This document shows, piece after piece, positions 24,292 to 33,933 of a stretch of 64,000 nt of DNA. The stretch is from NCBI GenBank assembly GCA_050951725.1, contig JBMNJO010000012.1, positions 372,001 through 436,000 of the forward strand. The letters are read 5' to 3'. The stretch comes from DTU052 sp050951725 (GTDB lineage: Bacteria; Bacillota; Syntrophomonadia; Syntrophomonadales; DTU052). The notes under the pieces are model-generated. The model was not told the origin of the DNA. It was given only the letters and a program-made list of their open reading frames with translations, and did no database searches. How positions within the stretch are numbered: the stretch's first letter is position 1; every line of letters starts with the position of its first letter. Both the position numbers and the translations under genes were made by a program.

Positions 24292-25428
24292 ATGGAGATC
24301 GTATTGGTGTTTTACCTTTATCACTTTTTTATATTCCTGCTTAGTTTAGGGTTTATCAGACACCGGCGCACTCTTAAACAAGGTGACCAAGTGCACCGGC
24401 TGGCGGTGGTAATACCGGCTCACAATGAACAGAACGTAATCCGTGATTCCGTGCGCTCAATTAAGAACGTTAACTATCCTGCAGAGAGATTTGACGTTTA
24501 TGTAATCGCTGACAACTGTTCTGATCGGACGGCTGAGTATGCCAAATCAGCCGGAGCCAAAGTATTAAAGCGCTTTAATAGAACTTTAGCTGGAAAACAA
24601 CACGCCTTAAAATGGGCGTTTGGACAGATAAATCTTGATGAATATGATGCCGTAGTTATCCTGGATGCTGACAATCATGTAGATCCTGATTTCTTAGGTG
24701 TCATGGATGATGAACTATCTAAAGGGAACAAGGTAATTCAAGGATACCTGGACGCCAAGAACCCGTGTGAATCATGGGTAACGGCAAACTATGCTTACAT
24801 GGCCTGGTATGGGTGCAGGCTGCTGATGGCCCGTAAGTTCCTGGGGTTGTCAGCCTGGCTGGGCGGTACCGGGATGTGTATAAGAACCGATGTGATTCGC
24901 CGTGTAGGATGGAACCTCCATACATTGACCGATGATGTTGAGTACACCTGCCAGTTACTTATAGCCGGGGAAAAGGTCGCGTTTGCCGAAGATGCTATTG
25001 TATACGACCAGAAACCCGCCAAATTAAAGGATTCAATGAGGCAACGTCTCCGCTGGATGCGCGGCCAGACGCAAACCTGCATCAGATACATACCGCAAAT
25101 TCTAGTGTCAATGGGTCGGTTCTGGTTAAAGGGCAATCTCGGCCAGGTCGCCCGGTTGTTCGATGCGCTGATGTGGATCCCCATGCACGTGATGATATTT
25201 GCCGCCGTAGCCTTGTCAATTCATCAAGGCTGGTGGCAGTACCTGTTATCGGTATTCCTATCTGTACCGGTGTTGTACACCTTACCCATGGCTGCAGACC
25301 AGATAAAGAAAAGCCGCGCCTGGGCGTACCTGATAACTGGCGGTGCCTTTTTCCTAACCTGGATACCGGTTACCGCCTACGGAGTGATCAGCTGCGGAAA
25401 CAAACAATGGCGGAGAACGCCACACTAA
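24292..25428 (+). CDS. Glycosyltransferase family 2, membrane-bound, BcsA-like
   Basis: 378 residues. An N-terminal membrane segment (1-17) is followed by a GT-A domain: VVIPAHNEQNVIRDSV, ADNCSDRTAEYA, the metal-binding DAD in VILDADNHVD, ALTDDVEYTC-like TDD region and the processive-enzyme motif QRLRWMRGQ. The C-terminus has three or four membrane segments (about 290-365). Such enzymes polymerise or transfer sugars from nucleotide donors across the membrane. Inside a virion-like module it may glycosylate structural proteins or modify the host surface; neither is shown. Confidence 0.85.
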   Translation: MEIVLVFYLYHFFIFLLSLGFIRHRRTLKQGDQVHRLAVVIPAHNEQNVIRDSVRSIKNVNYPAERFDVYVIADNCSDRTAEYAKSAGAKVLKRFNRTLAGKQHALKWAFGQINLDEYDAVVILDADNHVDPDFLGVMDDELSKGNKVIQGYLDAKNPCESWVTANYAYMAWYGCRLLMARKFLGLSAWLGGTGMCIRTDVIRRVGWNLHTLTDDVEYTCQLLIAGEKVAFAEDAIVYDQKPAKLKDSMRQRLRWMRGQTQTCIRYIPQILVSMGRFWLKGNLGQVARLFDALMWIPMHVMIFAAVALSIHQGWWQYLLSVFLSVPVLYTLPMAADQIKKSRAWAYLITGGAFFLTWIPVTAYGVISCGNKQWRRTPH

Positions 25429-25447
25429 TAAAGGAGTGACGGGGGTT

Positions 25448-27823
25448 GTGAGTATTGTCAACAAAGTAAAGAATTCTAGAATCCGGTACCTGCTAGTTGG
25501 GGTGCTGGTGGTGGGGCTGGTGTTTGGTGTACTGTCGCTGACCTATGCCGCGGAGACTGCTCTACACGATGAGGCACCGGGGACGATCATTACATTTTCG
25601 GGAAAACAGTGGATAATCCTTGAGCAGATGCCTAATGGGGAGACGTATATCTTACTGTACGACAAGGGTAGCGGGATGGCATTTGACCCCGATAAAACCC
25701 AGTTGTTTGATCCCTCGGATCCTAACAACATTGCCTATTACCTAAATAACGATTTTCTCAACAGTCTGTCGCAAAGGCACTTAATTAGCGAGCATTCCTG
25801 GGATCGAGTATCAGTTAATTTTAGCGATAGTCTTGATGGGACTGATTATGGAAATGTTACCTGTAGCATTGGCTTAATTAGCTATCGAGAAGCAGAAAAA
25901 TATTCAACCTACTACCCCATAAACTACTGGGGATGGTGGTGGACTCGGACTCCTCGTACTGAGAGCTCCGTCACGGTGTGGTGCGTAAATCGGGATGGCA
26001 GCATAGGCGGTAGCACTGCCTCCGATACTAACGGGAGAGTCCAGCCCTCTTTGTATCTTAAATCTAATATCCTAATAGATCATAACAAAGTAGTGGTAGG
26101 CAAGGGAATCGTAAACAAGCCGGATACACCAGCGGAGTTGTCAGCCAATAATCAATCCTCCAACGAAGTAACTCTAACCTGGCAGGCAAATACGGAAGAA
26201 GACCTAGCTGGCTATAGAGTATATCGAGGTACTAGCATGATTGCTGAGACAGCATCGACCACCTACACCGATGATACTGTACAGCCCGGCATGACATACA
26301 GCTACTCCATATCCGCTTACAATACTGATGACCACGAAAGCGATAGGAGCGCACCGGTTACGGTGACTACTCCACCGGCCACACCAACCGGTTTAAGCGG
26401 AAACGCAGTCGAGAGAACGGTTACTCTAACCTGGGAAGGTCCGGGGAATCCATGCTATATAGTCCAGCGAAGTTCCAACGGAACTGACTACACCCAAGTG
26501 GCCGAAGTCACGGAAGAATCGTTTACCGAGACAAACGACCTATGGGGGACAACGTACTATTACCGTGTGGCCCAAAAAGGCCAGGATGGGAATATATCAG
26601 CATACTCTGAGGCGGTACAGGTTACTACAGAACCGGTACCTGCACCAACAGGGTTAATCGCTGCCATGGAGGGTATGAACATAAACCTATCCTGGCAGCC
26701 GGTTGACGGAGTAGATACATACATAGTGGAAAAGAGTATTGGCGGAGAAACCTGGGAGACGATAGCAACGGTTACATCCACCACGTACACAGATACGGTT
26801 GAAGATGGCGATATACAATACCTGTACCGTGTAAGGGCGGACGCTGGAAACCAGGTGTCCGATCCCTCTAATGTTGCGGGGGTTGCACTGCCTCCAAGTC
26901 CTCCCGGCAACGCACAGGCTAACGTGGACGGGAAAAATGTAACCCTGACTTGGGAAGCGTCAAGTAACGCAGTGGCCTACATAATAGAACGCAGCACGGA
27001 TGGGATCACTTGGGAACAAATTATAGAGCAGAGCGAGTTAACATATCAGGAAGCCGCGCCCCGGTGGGATACCAGCTACCAATACCGTGTTAAATCCAAG
27101 AACGCAGAGGGACTTATATCTGTTGCATCGGACCCGGTGCAGGTGACCACATCCAGCGTACCGATCCCGGAGAACCTGGAGGCCAGTGTAACGGACAATC
27201 AAATCACAATCACGTGGGATGAGGCACCAGGAATTAGCCTCTACCGGATACAGCGCAGCGATAACAGTATCTTTTGGGATGACCTGGCCGAAGTTGAGGG
27301 CACGAGTTACACCGACAGTGACCTCGAATGGGAAGAAAGATACTATTACCGGATTAAATCGGTTGATGGCGACCAGGAATCCGATTATACGGCGTTTATA
27401 ATGGCGCAGACCAAACCCAAACCGGTACCGGTTGCGCCCCGGTTGTCCTACTCCGTAGATAACACGAATATCGGCTTGGCCTGGAATACCCAGAACGTAC
27501 CGATCAGTGGATACCGGATATACGTTAATGATGAACTAAAGGACGAAATACCCGGTAACGTTAGTAAGTACAGCTTTGCCGGCGAGAGCGGGAAAAGCTA
27601 CAAAGTAAAAGTAGAAGTCTACAACATATATGGGACTGCGAGCTCCACCGTAACCATAAAGGTAGGCACTTTTACCACTCCGGGAGCTGCCAAAATGGTT
27701 GGCGATGTAACCACCAATGCCGTTGCGGTATTTGGCTCCCTGGGGGGACTGTTGGCGTTGTCATTGGCATTCAAGGGAGCGGGACCGTTGATTGATGCGG
27801 CACGTAAGGTTATAGGACTATAA
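25448..27823 (+). CDS. Large secreted protein: DUF6273-like domain plus fibronectin III repeats
   Basis: About 791 residues. GTG 25448 is preferred because AAAGGAG lies 11 nt before it; GTG 25436 is an in-frame alternative. Signal peptide (about 10-35, ending TYAAE). Residues about 40-210 form a DUF6273-like domain (APGTIITFSGKQWIILEQ, NNIAYYLNN, WWWTRTPR). Five or six FN3 modules follow (repeated LTW, YRVYR-type strands), then an IgG-like module and a C-terminal membrane segment (about 760-780). It is a candidate receptor-binding or spike protein anchored by its C-terminus. Confidence 0.75.
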   Translation: MSIVNKVKNSRIRYLLVGVLVVGLVFGVLSLTYAAETALHDEAPGTIITFSGKQWIILEQMPNGETYILLYDKGSGMAFDPDKTQLFDPSDPNNIAYYLNNDFLNSLSQRHLISEHSWDRVSVNFSDSLDGTDYGNVTCSIGLISYREAEKYSTYYPINYWGWWWTRTPRTESSVTVWCVNRDGSIGGSTASDTNGRVQPSLYLKSNILIDHNKVVVGKGIVNKPDTPAELSANNQSSNEVTLTWQANTEEDLAGYRVYRGTSMIAETASTTYTDDTVQPGMTYSYSISAYNTDDHESDRSAPVTVTTPPATPTGLSGNAVERTVTLTWEGPGNPCYIVQRSSNGTDYTQVAEVTEESFTETNDLWGTTYYYRVAQKGQDGNISAYSEAVQVTTEPVPAPTGLIAAMEGMNINLSWQPVDGVDTYIVEKSIGGETWETIATVTSTTYTDTVEDGDIQYLYRVRADAGNQVSDPSNVAGVALPPSPPGNAQANVDGKNVTLTWEASSNAVAYIIERSTDGITWEQIIEQSELTYQEAAPRWDTSYQYRVKSKNAEGLISVASDPVQVTTSSVPIPENLEASVTDNQITITWDEAPGISLYRIQRSDNSIFWDDLAEVEGTSYTDSDLEWEERYYYRIKSVDGDQESDYTAFIMAQTKPKPVPVAPRLSYSVDNTNIGLAWNTQNVPISGYRIYVNDELKDEIPGNVSKYSFAGESGKSYKVKVEVYNIYGTASSTVTIKVGTFTTPGAAKMVGDVTTNAVAVFGSLGGLLALSLAFKGAGPLIDAARKVIGL

Positions 27824-27841
27824 CGGGCCGGGGAGGACGCC

Positions 27842-28468
27842 ATGAACATAAAGGGATTGTTTGTAATAGCAATAGTGGGGGCCGTCCTTATGGGCGGTCC
27901 TGTTGCCGTTGGTCAGACCACAATTGATTGCACAAAAGCAATCAAGGCCGAACCTCGCGAGGTATTATGTGGGCAGTTAGTCAGACCTATCAATACGAAA
28001 GTGGATATAAAAACCCGGACGATTAACCCCTTTTGGACTCTTCCACGCACAGCCTCAAGTAACCAAAAACTTAGCATAAACCGATCCCTGCCGGTTAAGG
28101 TGCGCGATCTTATAGACGCAACCTCGGAGAAATTGAAACTTGACCCGGCGTTGGTCCGGGCTGTGGCTATGGCCGAATCAAGCGGAAACCAGGGAGCGGT
28201 GTCCCGGGTTGGAGCAGTAGGCGTTATGCAATTAATGCCTGGCACTGCCCGAGGCCTGGGAGTTAATCCCTACGATTTGGAGCAGAACATTCTCGGGGGA
28301 GCTATGTATTTAAGACGGCAATTGGACAAATACCAAGGGAATATCCAACTTGCCCTGGCGGCCTATAACGCGGGACCAGGGGCGGTTGATAAGTACCAGG
28401 GAGTCCCGCCTTTTCAGGAGACCCGTGAGTACATTGCCCGGGTGATAAACGCAATGGGGAGGGTTTAG
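27842..28468 (+). CDS. Secreted lytic transglycosylase (SLT domain)
   Basis: 208 residues with GGGGAGGAC before the ATG. Signal peptide (about 1-24, ending VAVGQ). The SLT domain occupies the C-terminal 120 residues: catalytic Glu in AMAESSGN, then GVMQLMPGTARGLGV and LALAAYNAGPGAVDKYQG. It cleaves peptidoglycan glycan strands and would open the wall for virion exit or assembly, an expected need in a Gram-positive host. Confidence 0.92.
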   Translation: MNIKGLFVIAIVGAVLMGGPVAVGQTTIDCTKAIKAEPREVLCGQLVRPINTKVDIKTRTINPFWTLPRTASSNQKLSINRSLPVKVRDLIDATSEKLKLDPALVRAVAMAESSGNQGAVSRVGAVGVMQLMPGTARGLGVNPYDLEQNILGGAMYLRRQLDKYQGNIQLALAAYNAGPGAVDKYQGVPPFQETREYIARVINAMGRV

Positions 28469-28469
28469 T

Positions 28470-29504
28470 GTGAGATCGATTTTGTCATTCCTGCTGAGTG
28501 CAGTATTTCTCATGATTATGGTGCCCATAGCTTTAGCTGAGGAACCGACCGAGCCGGTGCTGATACCGCCTTCCTCTCCCAGCCAGGTAACAGTATCTGG
28601 GATACAGGAAACCAGGGCAACGGTATCATGGTCACCGGTTCCTACGGCCACACAGTACACCGTGTGGGTTGACGGTCAGCGGTGGTCTGGCAGCAACCAT
28701 CCCGGGGTTGATATCACCGGATTGCAGCCTTATATGGAGTATACCGTGCATGTTACCGCTGCCAACGATGCAGGGGAAAGTTCGTCATCTCCGACAGTGA
28801 TGTTTACAACACTTCCCCCGGTACCGAGCGCACCGGAACGACCGGTAGTAACTGAGGTAACGGATACAAAGGCGACAATTGAGTGGCAGCCACTCCCGGT
28901 ATGGCAATACATACAGTGCTACAGGATTTATGTTGACGGTCAGGCTGTAGCTGACATTGAACCGTCCGAGGGGATACAGGCGGCAGAACTGACCAACCTG
29001 GAGGCCGGGGTGCATTATGTGACCGTATCCGGGATTAATGAGAACCAGGAAAGTCCCACTTCCAGACCAGCGAAGTTTACGGTCCAAGCAATCCCAGCAC
29101 CAACGGGCTTACTTGTTGCCAACCGCAGCCACGACCAGGTTTTGCTAACCTGGGATGAAGTCCCGGGGGCCGACCGATATATGGTCCAATTGGACGGGAA
29201 CCTGGTTGGAGAATCCAAGGAAAACTCCTATTTTCTCGGAGGGTTGACCGGGGAAACCAATTACCAGGTGAGCGTTTACGCCGTATTGAGCGATGGAAAC
29301 GAATCAGCGAACGCTAACCTTGATATACAAACACCGTCACCGGCAGCAGAATTAACCCTAGACACAGTAATATCCTCAGCCTATGAATACATACCGGATG
29401 TGATGCCGGGAATAGTAGTCATATTTGTAATTGGCGCAGCTTTGAAAATAGCGCGTGCCGGAAAGTTCTCGATTGGTCGGCAGTTCGTTTTTAGGAGGTT
29501 TTAG
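28470..29504 (+). CDS. Secreted FN3-repeat protein with C-terminal membrane anchor
   Basis: 344 residues from GTG 28470. Signal peptide ending ALAEE (about 24). Three FN3 modules (about 35-115, 120-205, 208-290). A C-terminal hydrophobic helix (about 306-325, GIVVIFVIGAALKIA) and a basic tail (FVFRRF) follow. The topology, exported domains held by a C-terminal anchor with a basic cytoplasmic tail, parallels pIII-type minor coat proteins. Confidence 0.7.
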   Translation: MRSILSFLLSAVFLMIMVPIALAEEPTEPVLIPPSSPSQVTVSGIQETRATVSWSPVPTATQYTVWVDGQRWSGSNHPGVDITGLQPYMEYTVHVTAANDAGESSSSPTVMFTTLPPVPSAPERPVVTEVTDTKATIEWQPLPVWQYIQCYRIYVDGQAVADIEPSEGIQAAELTNLEAGVHYVTVSGINENQESPTSRPAKFTVQAIPAPTGLLVANRSHDQVLLTWDEVPGADRYMVQLDGNLVGESKENSYFLGGLTGETNYQVSVYAVLSDGNESANANLDIQTPSPAAELTLDTVISSAYEYIPDVMPGIVVIFVIGAALKIARAGKFSIGRQFVFRRF

Positions 29505-29506
29505 GT

Positions 29507-30772
29507 TTGTTGAGAAATAGGATTATCAGAGCCAATATTCTGCTAATTCTAATGGTTGTCTTCGTTTTGTCACCGCATGAAATTGCTAAAGCGGATATAT
29601 GGAATTATGACTATACCGTGGAGGCATATGGATATTACCCTAATGAATCGGCGTTCTCTTATCCATTTATAACAGCTGACACACAACATCGACTTGGACG
29701 GGAAATATCAGTGGTGAGATTATCATGGGAGATAAAGGCTGGGGACACCATACAAATGTTGTTTTATGACAAAAACGCTGTTGAGATGGCACCGGTAAAA
29801 GTAACCTCAAGTAGCTTGAGTGCCAGGAAGTTTGCAGTCACAGCTCCTAAAGGAGCTTGTACCGGCCAGGTGGAACTAATGGCTGGAAATGATACTGGCA
29901 GTAGACAAGTCTGGATAAAAGAATTTGATGCGACAAGTTACGGTGATTATTGGGGGACAGCCATTTTTGCCGACCCAGAGATCATAGAAGATCCTCCAGA
30001 TCCACCAGACCCCCCGGATCCGCCAGACCCCCCGGATCCACCTCTATATGATCCAGGAGACCCAGCTGGGGGGGCCGACTTAATAAACGAAATGCGGTCG
30101 ATACGAGGCGCAATAAATGGCCTAAGTGAGGGGGTAGTAACTGGATTTCAAGGCGTAAGTAATCAACTTGCTACTTTGACCACGGATATAAATGAACAGT
30201 TTGATGAGGTAAAAAGTAAGTTAGATACCATTTCTACGGACGTTGATGTCATTAAATCAGATGTCGGAGTCATCAAAGGTGACGTGGCGGCGATGAAAGA
30301 CTATTTCACAACGCCACGTTCACCCTCCCCCTTACAAGTAAATACACTACCGCAACCGACCATGGACAGTACCGTGCCTGATTTAACCGAACCATATCAG
30401 AATCCATATACCTACGACCGTGGGGAACCCACGTATCCACCCGCAGCATTCGGGCCAGAACCGTTGCCGTTCGCGCCCGATCCCCAGGTGATGCCGCACG
30501 ATGACCCACTGATAGCGGAAACACCGCAGCAATTAGATCCACCGGTTACACGGGAAGACCCGCGCCCTACAGACCCGGTCATTAAAGAAGAACCGCGTCA
30601 GATGGACCCGGTGAACATGGACCCACCTCGGGACAAGGATGAGCCCATAGCGAGACAAAACCCTTTTGGCAAAGAGACGCCAATAACACCTAAAAACCCA
30701 TTGACGCCTCAAACACCAATAAACCGGACAACTCCATTAACGCCGCAACCGCCGCGTACACCGGGAGGATAG
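29507..30772 (+). CDS. Secreted proline-rich, coiled-coil structural protein
   Basis: 421 residues from TTG 29507 (GGAGG upstream). Signal peptide ending AKADI (about 30). A beta-rich domain (about 31-155) is followed by a tandem PPD repeat (about 162-180), a coiled coil (about 195-265, with repeated VDVIKSDVGVIKGDV) and a very Pro-rich C-terminal third ending QPPRTPGG. No membrane anchor. The Pro-rich linkers recall the flexible linkers of phage adsorption proteins. Confidence 0.6.
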   Translation: MLRNRIIRANILLILMVVFVLSPHEIAKADIWNYDYTVEAYGYYPNESAFSYPFITADTQHRLGREISVVRLSWEIKAGDTIQMLFYDKNAVEMAPVKVTSSSLSARKFAVTAPKGACTGQVELMAGNDTGSRQVWIKEFDATSYGDYWGTAIFADPEIIEDPPDPPDPPDPPDPPDPPLYDPGDPAGGADLINEMRSIRGAINGLSEGVVTGFQGVSNQLATLTTDINEQFDEVKSKLDTISTDVDVIKSDVGVIKGDVAAMKDYFTTPRSPSPLQVNTLPQPTMDSTVPDLTEPYQNPYTYDRGEPTYPPAAFGPEPLPFAPDPQVMPHDDPLIAETPQQLDPPVTREDPRPTDPVIKEEPRQMDPVNMDPPRDKDEPIARQNPFGKETPITPKNPLTPQTPINRTTPLTPQPPRTPGG

Positions 30773-30783
30773 GGGGATAAGCC

Positions 30784-31236
30784 ATGTATGAGTTCTTTCA
30801 AGGCCTATTCCAGAATGGCATAAATGCACTGCATGTGTTTTTCACATGGATAGGATTGCTGCTAGAGAGCTTCTTCGGAGCACTTAAAACTGTTCTTATT
30901 ACCTTATTTCAGCCGGTCGTTGCCTTCTTTCTGGGTATAGCCTACCTTTTGTCAAAATGCTTTTATATAGCGGTTTTGGTTGTCCAAGTGATCTTTGGGA
31001 TATTTAAGGTCGTGCTGGGCGTGATCATGGGGGTGTTTAATACCTTTGCCCAGCTGCTGGGATTCAGTGGTAGCACCGATTACTATTACCTGCCGACTGC
31101 CTATCAACCAGGATGGAGTGCGGTGACTGATGTGCTTAACAGTACCGGAGTCCATACGATTGCAATACTTATGACCGTTTTTGTCTGGCTGATTACGGCC
31201 TACGCTGTCATACGTATAGCAGGGGGTGAACGCTAA
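30784..31236 (+). CDS. Polytopic membrane protein of the virion-like module
   Basis: 150 residues with an AGGGGGATAAG site before the ATG. Hydrophobic stretches at about 15-35, 38-62, 62-92 and 120-145 suggest three or four membrane spans, with a short exposed loop containing STDYYYLPTAYQPGWS. Position before the Zot-like ATPase resembles pVI-type proteins of inoviruses. Function not established. Confidence 0.6.
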   Translation: MYEFFQGLFQNGINALHVFFTWIGLLLESFFGALKTVLITLFQPVVAFFLGIAYLLSKCFYIAVLVVQVIFGIFKVVLGVIMGVFNTFAQLLGFSGSTDYYYLPTAYQPGWSAVTDVLNSTGVHTIAILMTVFVWLITAYAVIRIAGGER

Positions 31237-31502
31237 TGTTTCAGCGCATTATTGACACTGTATTTGACCCGATAATACAGATCTTGATATCAGCTAGGGA
31301 CCACCTGGATACTGCCGCACTGGTAGCCGCACAGGGCCTGAACCTGGATTATTTCTTAGGACCAATTGCCATGATGGGTTGGCAGTGGCAGGCGTTGGTA
31401 ACCAGCGTGGTAGCCAGCGCGTTTTTATTATTGAGTATCTTAGTGGCCCGTAAAGGGTATGGTCTCTATTTGGCTTTAAAGGAAGGTGTTAAGTGGTGGT
31501 AA
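31236..31502 (+). CDS. Membrane protein (88 aa)
   Basis: The ATG overlaps the upstream TAA (TAATG). One clear membrane segment (about 52-72, VTSVVASAFLLLSILVARKG) and a basic, aromatic tail (GYGLYLALKEGVKWW). The N-terminal half is amphipathic. It overlaps the following gene by 10 bp. Unknown function. Confidence 0.6.
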   Translation: MFQRIIDTVFDPIIQILISARDHLDTAALVAAQGLNLDYFLGPIAMMGWQWQALVTSVVASAFLLLSILVARKGYGLYLALKEGVKWW

Positions 31503-33820
31503 GGAAGATACGGCGATACATAAAGGGAATTGAGATAAGGATGCCGTCTAAACCGTTACTGCTGGCAGGGTTGATAGGCACTCTATTGTTCGGATTTATG
31601 TCACTGGCGCAAGCGCAGACTCCATTGCAAAACGTTGCACCGGGGACGGTTATTACTTTTAGTGGCAAGCAATGGATCGTCCTTGAGCACAAGGCAAATG
31701 GGGAAACTCTCATTCTTTTAAAAGGTTTTCTCACCTCGCAAAGAGCATTTGACGAAGACAGAACGAACCGTTTTGACCCAACGGATTCAAACAATATTGC
31801 ATACTACTTGAATAATAGTTATTACAATTCTCTGGGACAAAAAAACCTAATAAGTGAGCACACCTGGGATTTGGGACATCACGGAAGTCTTGCATGTAAA
31901 GTTGGTCTGCTGTCAGTGGATGAATACATAAGTTACAGCACGGTCTATTCCGGGAGTGTATTGCCCTACAATCACTCGGACCGCCAATGGTGGCTTATAA
32001 CGCCATATTCTCAAAGTTCGCCGACTGAAGATTTTATATATATAGTCGATGATTGGACTGAAGGGCATTGGAGTAGCAGCAATGCTGACTACTCATATGC
32101 TTATGTCAGGCCAGCTATATATCTACAATCCGGGTTAGTTTTGGGCCAGGACAATACGGTGGAAGAGGGGACAACTCCCCCCCAGGTACCAGCCGGCTTG
32201 TCAGCGGTTGCAACTTCGCCAACCTCAGTAGACCTGAACTGGCAGGCCAACACGGAAACGGATCTGGCGGGATATAAAATCTTTCGGAATGGGGTTGAGA
32301 TAGCAACCGTTGGAAAAGTTACCTCGTGGACGGATAGCGGCGTATCACCGGGCACCACTTACACCTATGAACTGGTGGCCTACAATACATCCGGCCAGGA
32401 TAGTGGACGAAGCAACCAGGCGACTGTAACCACACCATCCGGGGGTGGTGGCGATAGTATGTTACATGACAAAGCCCCGGGCACGATTATTAGGTTTAGT
32501 GGCCAGGAATGGATTATCCTAGAGCAGATGGAAAACGGTGAGACGTATCTCATTTTAAAAGAACCCGACTGTCAAAGGGCGTTTGACCCCGACCAAATTG
32601 GTCTGTTTGCGCCAAATGATTCGAATAATATAGCTTATTACTTGAATAATACTTTTCACAATAGTCTTAGCCAAAAGGAATTCATCAGCGAACACTCATG
32701 GGATCGTGTTTCATACGATCTTTATGGAAATGTAGGCACTGACCATGGGAGTGTGAACTGTAAAGTAGGACTCATAAGCTATACTGAATACAAGGAGTAT
32801 AGCACCTACTATGATGGAAACGTCCTCCCGAGTAGTTATAGTTACTGGTGGTGGACTCGTTCGCCCAGAACGGAATATTCGTATACTGCTTGGGAGGTTG
32901 ATGCTACTGGCAATCTGGGCGATACCAATACCGCCAATGCCAGCGGTAGTGTACGCCCGACTATATACCTCCAGGCGGGATTGTCATTGGATGAGAACGG
33001 CAATGTGGTGGATGGCACTCCTGGTATCCCCCCAGCAGCGCCCATTGGTTTGTCCGCAGTCGCAACCTCCCCGACCTCAGTAAACCTGACCTGGCAGGCC
33101 AACACCGAGCAGGATCTAGCCGGGTATAAAATATACCGGAATGGGGTTGTGATAGAAACCGTTGGAAAATTAAGCTCATGGACTGACAATACCGCATCCC
33201 CGGGCACCACTTACACCTATGAGTTGGTGGCCTATAACACTTCCGGCCAGGATAGCCAGCGAAGCAACCCGGCGACTGTAACAACGCCGAACCTGCCCAC
33301 ACCCACACAGTTAGGGGTTGTCTGGAAAGGAAACTATGTTGAGGTGTCCTGGGAAGCAGGAGACACCCAACTCGGTAGCCAGGCGGTACTTTGGAGACAA
33401 ATGGACAATGGCCCATGGACGCCAATCAAAACCCTAACCAATGCGGAAAAGACCGGATTTACATATAACGACAGGAATGTGAGCGTAGGATTAAACTGCC
33501 GGTATGAGATCCGGGAATGTGGTATAGACAATTACTATCGCTGGACTGTAGCCGCAGAATCGGGCTGGGCAACGGGTGACAGGCCAATAAAAGCCCCTGC
33601 AGGTCTGCGTATAGCATCAGTGGACGATAACGCCGCAGTGATAACCTGGAATCCTATAATCAGCGTAAGTAGCTATATGGTGCAGTACAGCGTAAACGGC
33701 CAGGATTGGCAAGCTGGGACAGCATCCGGCACCAGCGCAAATGTGCCTCGACCGTCACGGGTCAGGGTGAAGGCCGAAGGCTCATATAGCCACTGGAGTG
33801 GAGTCCTTACTGTCAGGTAG
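31493..33820 (+). CDS. Large secreted protein with two DUF6273-like domains and FN3 repeats
   Basis: 775 residues from GTG 31493. Signal peptide ending AQAQT (about 42). Domain order: DUF6273-like (about 45-220), FN3 (about 225-312), DUF6273-like (about 318-505), FN3 (about 508-595), two further FN3-like modules to the end. There is no C-terminal anchor. It is a paralogue of the protein at 25448: the shared signature APGTIIxFSG-x-WIILE is present in each DUF6273-like copy, and the two FN3 linkers are near-identical in DNA. A likely soluble or virion-surface adhesin. Confidence 0.75.
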   Translation: MVVRKIRRYIKGIEIRMPSKPLLLAGLIGTLLFGFMSLAQAQTPLQNVAPGTVITFSGKQWIVLEHKANGETLILLKGFLTSQRAFDEDRTNRFDPTDSNNIAYYLNNSYYNSLGQKNLISEHTWDLGHHGSLACKVGLLSVDEYISYSTVYSGSVLPYNHSDRQWWLITPYSQSSPTEDFIYIVDDWTEGHWSSSNADYSYAYVRPAIYLQSGLVLGQDNTVEEGTTPPQVPAGLSAVATSPTSVDLNWQANTETDLAGYKIFRNGVEIATVGKVTSWTDSGVSPGTTYTYELVAYNTSGQDSGRSNQATVTTPSGGGGDSMLHDKAPGTIIRFSGQEWIILEQMENGETYLILKEPDCQRAFDPDQIGLFAPNDSNNIAYYLNNTFHNSLSQKEFISEHSWDRVSYDLYGNVGTDHGSVNCKVGLISYTEYKEYSTYYDGNVLPSSYSYWWWTRSPRTEYSYTAWEVDATGNLGDTNTANASGSVRPTIYLQAGLSLDENGNVVDGTPGIPPAAPIGLSAVATSPTSVNLTWQANTEQDLAGYKIYRNGVVIETVGKLSSWTDNTASPGTTYTYELVAYNTSGQDSQRSNPATVTTPNLPTPTQLGVVWKGNYVEVSWEAGDTQLGSQAVLWRQMDNGPWTPIKTLTNAEKTGFTYNDRNVSVGLNCRYEIRECGIDNYYRWTVAAESGWATGDRPIKAPAGLRIASVDDNAAVITWNPIISVSSYMVQYSVNGQDWQAGTASGTSANVPRPSRVRVKAEGSYSHWSGVLTVR

Positions 33821-33827
33821 TTACAAG

Positions 33828-33857
33828 CCCCGTCTTTCGACGAAAGACGGGTTTTTC
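33828..33857 (+). terminator. Strong rho-independent terminator
   Basis: CCCGTCTTTC (33829-33838) pairs perfectly with GAAAGACGGG (33842-33851), followed by TTTTT. It lies 8 bp after the stop of the FN3 protein and ends the first structural operon. Confidence 0.92.
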
Positions 33858-33890
33858 TGTGCATGAATATTGCACATAACATTCATTGTG
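33858..33890 (+). promoter_or_regulatory. 33-bp motif shared with 22508-22540 (copy 2)
   Basis: It directly follows the terminator and precedes the second structural operon by 44 bp. All 22 fixed positions of TGTGCA-n-GAA-n-ATTGCACA-n5-TTCATTGTG agree with copy 1 except the free positions. Here the stem is shorter and lacks a T tract, so a terminator role does not explain the conservation. Confidence 0.55.
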
Positions 33891-33933
33891 CGAAGTCTCT
33901 GACCGGCCAATAATTAACATGGAGGTGAGCGAA

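Noticed and set aside
25448..33820. Diversity-generating retroelement acting on the variable DUF6273-like loops
   Set aside because: No reverse transcriptase, accessory variability gene or template repeat with adenine-specific changes was found in the window.
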